Source of the DNA: Symsagittifera roscoffensis
Lineage: Eukaryota > Xenacoelomorpha > Acoela > Convolutidae
Length of the DNA stretch: 64,000 bases
Assembly: GCF_963678635.1 (NCBI RefSeq)
Contig: NC_087069.1
Span: 33,751,090 to 33,815,089, forward strand
Direction: 5' to 3'
Made by a program: the position numbers and the translations under genes. This document shows positions 55,942 through 64,000 of this stretch, one piece after another. Under the pieces are notes generated by a model, which was given only the letters and a program-made list of their open reading frames with translations, made no database searches and was not told the origin of the DNA. How positions within the stretch are numbered: the first letter of the stretch is position 1; every line of letters starts with the position of its first letter.

Positions 55942-58900
55942 TGTGAATTTAAAAAAGCTAAAAAAAGGTCTTACAGAACCCATGTACGGAAAATTAAACG
56001 TTTCAGAATTTATGGTACTTGTAGTGCCATCTAACAAAAACAGCAGTTTTTTGTTTCAAATTTTACTTGTTTTTGTTTCATCAAAGCTTCATGAGTCACG
56101 TTAAGTTCAATAAAAAAAATTGTTGAGAACAAACATAGAAAAAAATACATAATTTAATTCGAAAATTACCGGTTTGATTTTTTTATTTTTTGGTCTAATT
56201 TCGAGAGAAAAAAGGGAGCGAGGAGGCTTATATGGGTTTCCACACAAAATGAAGTACTTAAAATATGATCATTGAACTAATTTTTTGAAACTCCAGCAAA
56301 AAATAGTTTTGAAAATGTCTTTCGAAGCTTTCTTGACAACAAAATGTTTTGAATCAAAATCAAAACATACTCTGCCAAAAAAATACTCCCATTTAAGTTT
56401 TTTCACTTCTGAAAATAACTCTTCTCAATTATGCCTAATTAAATCACTTTATACCTACAAAAATGACGCTTATTTCAAAAGAAAAATTGTTAGCTCATTT
56501 TTAAAAAATTGGTCGGAACATTCTGCTACTTGCACAGTAACCGGCTTTTCTTGTTTTTATTTGACTTTCGTTGAAAAAATTAATACATCACTACACCATT
56601 TCCCTTTCAAAAATGTGATATCGACTAAATTAAGAAAAACAGCAAACAAGGTTTTTAGTTGAACAAGGTCGTCTGAAAAAGTTTTAGACTAATACCTTTT
56701 GCCTGGAGCAAACGAAAACAAAAAATATTCGATAGTTCAATAGTATCAATCTGCTTAAATGGTCTAGCTTGTCAAAATACCAGCTTAAATTTGATAAGTT
56801 TCCAATAAGCGATTTATTTGAACAAAAAAATTAAAGAATGCCTCTATTTATTGAGGGCTGACTATTTTCCTTCACCAATTGAAACTGAAAAGTGCGGATT
56901 TTTCTTCCAAAGAAGCATTTTTGATGATTTCTGAATGACTGATTTTTTCAAAAAAAGACAGGCAAACTAGTTAACTTTATCTTTAAAAACAATGAGAAAA
57001 ATCAATTAGAGGTTCGACATATTCTTTACTTTTTTGAATATTTTCTATTTGTTTCTAACTATTAAGGGCCGATCATTTCGAACCAAGCTAAAGTCAAAAG
57101 TTTTGAGCTAAAATTGAGTTGTGTTTCAGTTTTTCAAAAAAAAATGAGCAAATAATTGAATTGTGATGTTTTTTTTCTCTAGATAATTTTTGGCGTTTTT
57201 CGACTTACTTTCTTTTATCTATATCACTCAACTCCTACTGATATGCAAAACTCAAAATTAAACAGATATTTCAGTTGCACTTAAAAGTTTTAAAAAAACT
57301 ATGGAGAGTTTAAAAAGAAATTTTTTGACGTTCTTGTGATGTTTAACGCGCAATGTTTATTTCCACTTCTGAAAGTGGACGCTGTTGTGTGCATCATTTC
57401 AATAAGAATTGAGGCAAGAAGTTTGCTCTTAATAATACACCATCTGGCACAAAAAATACCGCACCATACCGCACTCCATATTCTGCTTATTTCTTATTAT
57501 TTCCTGTGCTAAGTTGAGATAAGTTAATATTTCTCAAATCGATCTGCGACAAATTTCAGTATCCTGATATATTATATAAACTGATAAATCATTACCAAAA
57601 TGATTTTGTCCTTCTGATTCTATAACTCAACAAAAAAAGCTAGTGGATGTGCATGTAGCACAGAATGCTCTGCCCTTTGATTGAAAAGTAAAAAAAAATC
57701 CTTTTTATTGTTTTTCATTGAAATTTTCCAGTAATTCTTTGTTTGAAAATTAAATGGATTAGTGTTATGAAAACGTATGATTGAGTGCTCATTAGTTATA
57801 AATCATAAAAAAACTTTAAATTAGTATAATTAACTTTGGAGGTTGTCCCCTTATGAAATTTAGGCCAGCTTGTATCTTACTTAGTCCGAAAAAATGGACA
57901 TTAAGTCAATTTTTACGATGATTTTTTATCGACTACTTGATCGACTTCTTCCCTATGATTTTTGTTTGAGCTATTCAAGGAGGGGTGGTCGGAAGAAAAC
58001 TTGGGTTAGTAACAAGGGATCATTCTATTTCACCGAACAATTAAAATTTCACTGAATTTTGAAGAAAAGTTACAACACAGAGGCGAATAGCTGCGAAATA
58101 AATGGATAAAATCAAAGATCATGCTTTTTAAACAAAAAACATTTGAATTAGTTTTGTTAAAAAAATTGTAGGGAATTAAGAAAAATTTTATTGAAATTGT
58201 TACACAGAGTTGAAGTTGAAATTTCAGAAACATGAGCAAGAAACTGGCATAGATACAGGAGCTTTAAATGGCACAAAATTCAGATTTTGCAAGTAGCAAT
58301 TTGGAATGTAGTAAGCTAAAGGTAACCACATCAACAACTTTGCATGCAAGACATTAGAATGCTTTGAGCCAAGTTGCGTATAAAATATGCATTTAAAATT
58401 TGGCGAAGTACTGTCATTATTATACCGTAATCTGAAACAAATTTTTTTTGGTTCAGATGACGAATAAAGAAGGCATCAGTTGTATTAATTTATTACGAAT
58501 CAAATATCAAACACAAGTTTTTATAATGCTAAATTTTCCTAGAGACTCAAAATTGCCAACTAAAAGGGCCACATAAACACAAAATTGGTTCAAAGTTTTG
58601 CAAAAAAAACAATAAATCGAAACGCTCAAAATTTTTTTGGTAATTTGCAGAAAATTGTAGTAAAAAAATAATTGCAGAAAAAACTCTGTAAAAAACTCGA
58701 AATACTAAAAAAAAGTTTATAAAAAATAACTTAATTACTTCAAAGCTGAGGAAGCTGGATCACACCGAAATAAGATAACGTTGAAAAAGACAAAAAGGCT
58801 TTTAAAACTAATAAAAACAAAGATAGAAATTCATTTGTTTCCTAAAATTTCAGCCAGTAAGAACCACACTCCTGAATCTTGTTTGACCTCGCTATACATC

Positions 58901-59905
58901 TTCGTAGACAGTCCAGTCATAGCGTATTGTAAAAACAACACGCTCTGACATCAATTGCTTAATCTTTAAACAAAAAAATAATTAAAACTAAAACAAATTC
59001 CACGCACTTCTAGCTAAGGAAAGTCTTCATCCAAAAAATGAAAATTAAGTGCAATTTTTTTTTCACTTTCAAAAAAAAATTTTCTAATAGAAAGTTGTGG
59101 CATATATAAAGACCGGAAACCATGAGCTGTAGTTAGTCTCTTGAAAATCAGGGGAAAAAAACTTTAAAAACCTACCAAAAAATTACAAAAGTAAAATATC
59201 CGATCAGTAAGCCGACAAAAATTTTTGGAAGCTCAAAAAGGGAAACTCGGGACTGTTTTTTTGGGAAACTCAAAAAGATTAGTTTTACATCATCAAAATC
59301 AAGTATTTGTTTGTTTCAATACAATAGTTTTTCTTTAAATTGTTATTTGAATTTTCCTTTGAATTACTTCATTTAAATTAAACATTTTTTTTGTTTTAAC
59401 AAAAAGTTTTTTTTTTGCGAATGCGGCAGTGCTAAAACACATTTGGCTAGTCCTGAACATTTACAAAATCATTTTATATTCTAAAATTTTGTGCTTTAAG
59501 GAGGTGAGCATAAAAATTATGTTTTCCATGAAAGGACTGTTTCTTGGGAACTTAACAAAATTAGTATAACATCTTCACATTTAAGTATTTTTACTTGGAG
59601 GTTTCTGGTCAATCTCGTCGAAATATGGGGATTAGTTTGGGCATCAATGGGAAGCAGGTATTTGGTTGCAGTTGGTGAATTGGTCGAAAATACCCAAACT
59701 GCGGGAACATTTCAAGCATGAGCCGACCCGAAGATGGTGTATATTTGATGAAAAAATGAAAAGGAGGTGCGGCGTTTTTGAAAATTCCATAACAAAAAAT
59801 TTTTCCGCATCTCGCAAAAAAAAATAAGACCCGATTTTGTACGAAAAGCATACCTTGACCTTGATAAAGAAGAATATCATCACGATTTAGAGTCCTTGTC
59901 CACGA
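55942..59905. other. Gene-free AT-rich stretch
   Basis: No gene, RNA or defined repeat was recognised. The longest frame, at 56285-56662, has low-complexity composition and no family resemblance. Confidence 0.5.
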
Positions 59906-60070
59906 GGATCTACTTAACAATCGACCTGCTTTTGGTGTCTACTTAAGAATTGCCACCCCTTTTATTTAAAATTCTTATTTTGTTGCAATCTGATTAGTCG
60001 AAAATGTGTTCTTTTAATCTAGTTAACAATTGCCCCCCTTTCTTAAAAGGGGAAATTGTTAAGTAGATCC
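59906..60070. mobile_element. Short TIR element (MITE-like)
   Basis: GGATCTACTTAACAATCGACC at the left and the reverse complement of AATTGTTAAGTAGATCC at the right share 16 bases. A second inner hairpin, GCCACCCCTTTT against AAAAGGGG, supports a foldback element of 165 bases. No clear target duplication was seen. Confidence 0.7.
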
Positions 60071-63000
60071 GTCCCCAATCCTTCAAGTTTGACATCCTGG
60101 CAATTTCTTCGAGTTGTATCGTATTTTAGAGTCAAAAACTGCTGATTTGATTCTTGTAACTCCTCGACAAATTTATTTCTTACCATTTTCGTATGATTTT
60201 TTTGCAACACTTTCTCTAATTTTTCATCAAAAATTCATTTCGGACAACTGTTATTCAAATCAAAACGACTGTGACTGGAAGGCACAATTTTAATTGAATT
60301 TTTGATCATTTTAGCGGAAAGCTTGGACGAGCTACTTAGATTCATGCATTTGTAAAAAAGGATACCTTTTTTTAAATATTTTTGAGAACGAAAATTTCAA
60401 AAATTAGGTTACCGCCTCTTCTTTTCAATTTACCAATTGAAAATTCCATTAGTTAGTAGTTTTGACAGGTTTAAAATCTCGTGGTAAAACTGATGAACTA
60501 TTTAAGTCAAAAGCTCAAATTCCACAGTTTAGTTTTAGTTTCAGTTACAGATATCTGTGACTTCAAGCTTTATTTTCAACCTTTTTTCAGATATATTCTA
60601 CTTTTGGACCATTGTTTCTGTTGACTGGCCACCTTTAAAAGTATACTTGGTCAATGCATGTAACAGCAACTGTTTTTGGAGAAAATAAAGTAAGAAAACA
60701 TTTAGTTGTTTTGCAAGCCAGTTGACAGCATTACAAAGTCTTTTTCTTGATAGTTTTATACGCGAATACTGCTCTGTTTTTATTCAAGTTAAAAAGCCAA
60801 CTTTTGCATCTAAGCAGTTCTTTGTTTTCAGAAAACTGATATCCCATTATTTAACTTGTAAGTTATATTTCACTTGATCACTGAACTTTAAGAAAAATAT
60901 TTTACACTGCTTATTCAAGATGCTATCATAGAGTTTTAATATCAGTAATAGCTGTAAATGGCGTTCAAACCAATAAGACTACAAGTATTTTTGACTCTTT
61001 TGGAAAATCATTTTAGTCTGTAAAACAACTTTCATTGGTTTTAAGTCTAACTTTTTGAAGTTTAGTAGCTCTTTTTGAGCTTTGGTTGGTTTCGAAAGTT
61101 TCTGGATAATCAAATCACTGATAAAAAAAAAAAAAATTAGTTGTGGTCTGAATGCATTTCAAACAAAATCATCTGAGTTAAAGAATTTTTGTCAAAAAAA
61201 TGGCAAAAAACTTTCTTCAGGCCTAACACTAAAAATTCTTTATATTAAAAAAGTGTTTTTGGGATTAATAAGATTATTTTTGGAATTAATATAAGGAATA
61301 ACTTTTGTTCTCGTATTATCCTGTCGTCATATTGATATACCACCATCTGAAACATTTATTTTGATAACAAAAGTGATATGTTTTTTTTTGCAATAGTGTT
61401 TCCTCTTCTAGAGTTTTTCATCTTCATTTTTCCGACCATTTGAAAAATGGGCAGCAACTTTGTATTCGAATAAGTTTTTTTCTTCTTTTTTTTGCATTCT
61501 ACGCAAAATTGGGTACCACAAAAAATTATCGAACTATATCTAAGGATACAACCTATTAAAACCCTTTCAGTCGTGATTCGAACGACAATTAAAAACTTTC
61601 AAAAAATTGACCCTGTATCGAAAAAGAGGCTTATGACTTTTGATTTTTAGTATTAATTCGAGCAGGCTTATAATAGCTTATTTTATTAGCATGATAGCTT
61701 AAAAAAGCTTTCTTTAAACTGTAAAAGCTTAGTTTTACTGGAATTTATTTTTTCAGTTTTCAGCACTTTTTCGGAATTAAAAACTTCAAAAATTCAAAAA
61801 ACTGCAAAAAATGAAAAAAATTTTGAGTGTTTTTTAATTTTTTTTCTGTTTGTTTTTTCAGTCAGTTTTCAACAAAAATTGATGCCCAATTGGCTCAATT
61901 TATTATGACTGTCGAATGTGCCAAAGCTCTACTTTTTGGTTCAGATCATTTTATCTTATAGCGCAGAAAAAGCTACTCATATTTTCTAAGACTATGATCG
62001 GTACATTTTGTGCTAGTTGCACAGTAATCGGCTGTCTTTGTTTTATTCGAATTCTGCTTCTCATATATATATTTAACGGGGTTAAACAAAAGTTCCAGTT
62101 TGACAATTTTTATAACCGAAAAACTTCGTAGCTCTTAATTTCCTACAATTTCATTATTATTTGTATAAATCCTGTATGAAAAGCATTTTTAATACAAGAA
62201 AATTTTTGACAAGCATTCATTGTTTTAAATTGTAGGATGAGCAGTTTGTGGTGAGATCAACGCGGATAGTTTTTATTACACAATTATTCAATTTTTGTTT
62301 TTTTTTCATACTCCATTTCCGATCAGAGTTAATTGATGTTCGCGACCCCGCATTCATTCATTTAAAAATTTGAAGAACGTTTGTTGGGGCACGTGGTTTT
62401 ACTGAAGGTTACCCAATGAAACCGTTTAAAATGTCGGTTTCATGTCACTATAGCCATTTTGCAGTCAAGAATAATTTCTGAAAAAAATTCGATATCATTC
62501 TAAGAGTTATAACTCAAAATATACAGACTCTTTTGCCAATGCAAGTTTTTTTCCATTTGTTTTCAAAACATCAAAACTAAATGGAATTAAATTTAAAACA
62601 GCTCTAAGACAAATTTTCGAGAAAAAACAACGCCTGCTTCGATAACCAATTTTTTTGGTAGTTCTGAGCGTCATATGGCATATTCTAGTTTAAATATTAA
62701 AAATATTTGCAGTCAAAAACCGTGTGATAAGCTTTTAGGATTATAGAGCTTAGGGCACAGTTTAAGAATGTGCAAAATGCAATTATAGATGGTGTTGTAG
62801 TTGGCACGTGGTTTTTCGGCTACTCTTTTTATCTGATTAACTTTTAAAAATTCCAACAGCGTTTTCGGCATACAAACAGTAAGCCTTGGGGGTAGCGCGC
62901 ACAGTAGAAAGACACCTAAAACCTCCTACAAAACATTCCTGTGGTTCAGAAATGGTTGGCAAAATAGGGTGTTTACAGGGTTTCGTGAGCACGGAAATTT

Positions 63001-63184
63001 TCCGAAAGACCGCCCCTAAAAAACGCACTTTTTTGGATTTTTTCTCTTTAATTTGAGGTTTTATTTAAGGTTGCAGTAGATATTGGGAGGCCAAGCTGAC
63101 ATGTCGTAGGATTTCAATTGCTCCAATATATTCGGCAAAAAATTATACCTAGCTGTCAAGTACCAATCATAGGGTTATTCACGC
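60071..63184. other. Intergenic, upstream of the B-box/MATH gene
   Basis: AT-rich with no recognised feature. The region just before 63185 shows no obvious TATA box. In-frame TAG at 63170-63172 limits the downstream ORF. Confidence 0.55.
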
Positions 63185-64000
63185 ATGGCCTCAACCAAAA
63201 AAAGAGCATTGGCAAAAAAGAGATGCGTTGCAGCGGATAGATGCTCAACTCATACTAAATTCACAGAAAATTTGTGGTGCAATGACTGCGATGATCGAAT
63301 ATGTATCGTTTGCTTCGAAACTGAACATTTTCACCACGAAATCGATAACTACAACATTTTTAAACAAGAACAAGACGCCGAGGGATATTCGGATCATCTT
63401 CCCAATGATGACGACTACGTTGAAGCCATTGACGGCGACATCGAACAACACGAAAAGCGAATAGAGTCCCTGAAAAGAACTATTTCAATTCACGAGGTTT
63501 CTATTTTGAAGCTGCAGAATGAAAGAAAAAAGTACCGACCATTTGGAAACCTGGCGCTGCAAATAATGAAATCATCGTCATTGTCGACTAGCACAGCATT
63601 GGTAAAGTTAGATCCCTATTCTGCTCCGTTTTCGTTCGAAGAAACTTTTGAAGATATTCACAACCTGAGAAAAGGAACACAGAAGTCGAGTGATTACCGT
63701 TTTGGGGACTTTCAAATGAGATTGGAGCTTAAATACGAAGTTCGAGACTGCAACACATGCCTAGGAGCTTACCTCAACTTGAGTCCATTGGGCAAACACG
63801 CCAAAAACTGGAAGCAGAATTTGCACTTCAAAATTATTCTGATGAGTTATTCGGGTGGAAACACGGAAATGTTCGAAGCTGAAAAGGACTTCAATGACAA
63901 GGACAATATTCATGGAACAGGAGACTTGGTTAAGTGGGGGACTCTTCTGAATCCAGAGGCTGGATGGATATCTAATCGAAGCATTAGAATCAGAGTGGAA
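63185..64000 (+). CDS. B-box / coiled-coil / MATH protein (TRIM37-like, no RING), 3' end cut by window
   Basis: An uninterrupted frame of 272 codons from ATG 63185 (in-frame TAG just upstream) to the last base. Residues 20-51 are a full B-box type 2 zinc site: C20-x2-H23-x8-C32-x2-C35-x4-C40-x2-C43-x4-H48-x2-H51. Residues 79-117 are a charged coiled coil. Residues 149-272 are a MATH domain (FSFEETFEDI; YLNLSPLGKHAKNWKQNLHF; DLVKWGTLLNPEAGW; SIRIRVE). The paralogue at 37458 ends five residues after the same SIRIRVE, so only a few codons are missing. TRIM37 has this order preceded by a RING domain. No RING is seen here, so direct E3 ligase activity is not expected unless an upstream exon supplies one. 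The frame is intronless. Confidence 0.88.
   Translation, partial: MASTKKRALAKKRCVAADRCSTHTKFTENLWCNDCDDRICIVCFETEHFHHEIDNYNIFKQEQDAEGYSDHLPNDDDYVEAIDGDIEQHEKRIESLKRTISIHEVSILKLQNERKKYRPFGNLALQIMKSSSLSTSTALVKLDPYSAPFSFEETFEDIHNLRKGTQKSSDYRFGDFQMRLELKYEVRDCNTCLGAYLNLSPLGKHAKNWKQNLHFKIILMSYSGGNTEMFEAEKDFNDKDNIHGTGDLVKWGTLLNPEAGWISNRSIRIRVE

Noticed and set aside
56285-56662. 125-codon plus-strand frame
   Set aside because: Lys/Phe/Ser-rich composition is as expected of AT-rich non-coding DNA; no homology recognised.

Overview
The window reads as an AT-rich invertebrate animal genome scaffold. It carries GT-AG spliced exons of a conserved animal gene (NPC1), long repeat-filled introns, a B-box/coiled-coil/MATH gene family, a Ty3/gypsy-type retroelement and many short terminal-inverted-repeat elements. 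A 200-base run of N at 39450-39649 shows it is an assembled scaffold. The species cannot be named from sequence alone.

Layout. (1) 1-5.5 kb: the last exons of a Niemann-Pick C1 type sterol transporter on the + strand (163-269, 1349-1473, 1848-1961, 2247-2409, 4847-5448), plus a possible alternative last exon (3999-4309) that splices in frame and has its own poly(A) signal. (2) 5.5-10 kb: intergenic, with a roughly 450-base dispersed repeat (family C) that also sits in the first visible NPC1 intron. (3) 10.0-32.3 kb: a decayed compound of about 22 kb. Its two outer arms are inverted copies of the 3' part of one retroelement. The left arm (sense = minus) keeps a broken gypsy-type integrase. The right arm (sense = plus) keeps a broken virus-like envelope glycoprotein. 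A 1.44 kb TA-flanked transposon is nested in the left arm. Between the arms lie three copies of an unrecognised two-ORF cassette, two in tandem and one inverted, each with three CArG-like palindromes in front of the first ORF. (4) 32.5-36.5 kb and 42.3-43.2 kb: arrays built from an ATCGATTATA-type palindromic motif around C-rich cores. (5) 37.4-38.3 kb: a coiled-coil + MATH reading frame with B-box remnants, 80 bases downstream of a family-D element. (6) 39-62 kb: no convincing host gene. Instead there are tandem repeats, a 1.26 kb tandem duplication (46.6-49.2 kb), three families of TIR elements, one hAT-type element with a perfect 8-base target duplication, copies of dispersed family A, and a fragment of the retroelement terminal repeat (53.9-55.6 kb). 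(7) 63185-64000: a B-box, coiled-coil and MATH protein, open to the window edge and nearly complete.

The only confidently active genes are NPC1 and the 63 kb B-box/MATH gene; the 37 kb paralogue is uncertain. Nearly all the rest is mobile DNA or its debris. The least explained item is the two-ORF cassette at 21.1-27.0 kb, trapped between the inverted retroelement arms.
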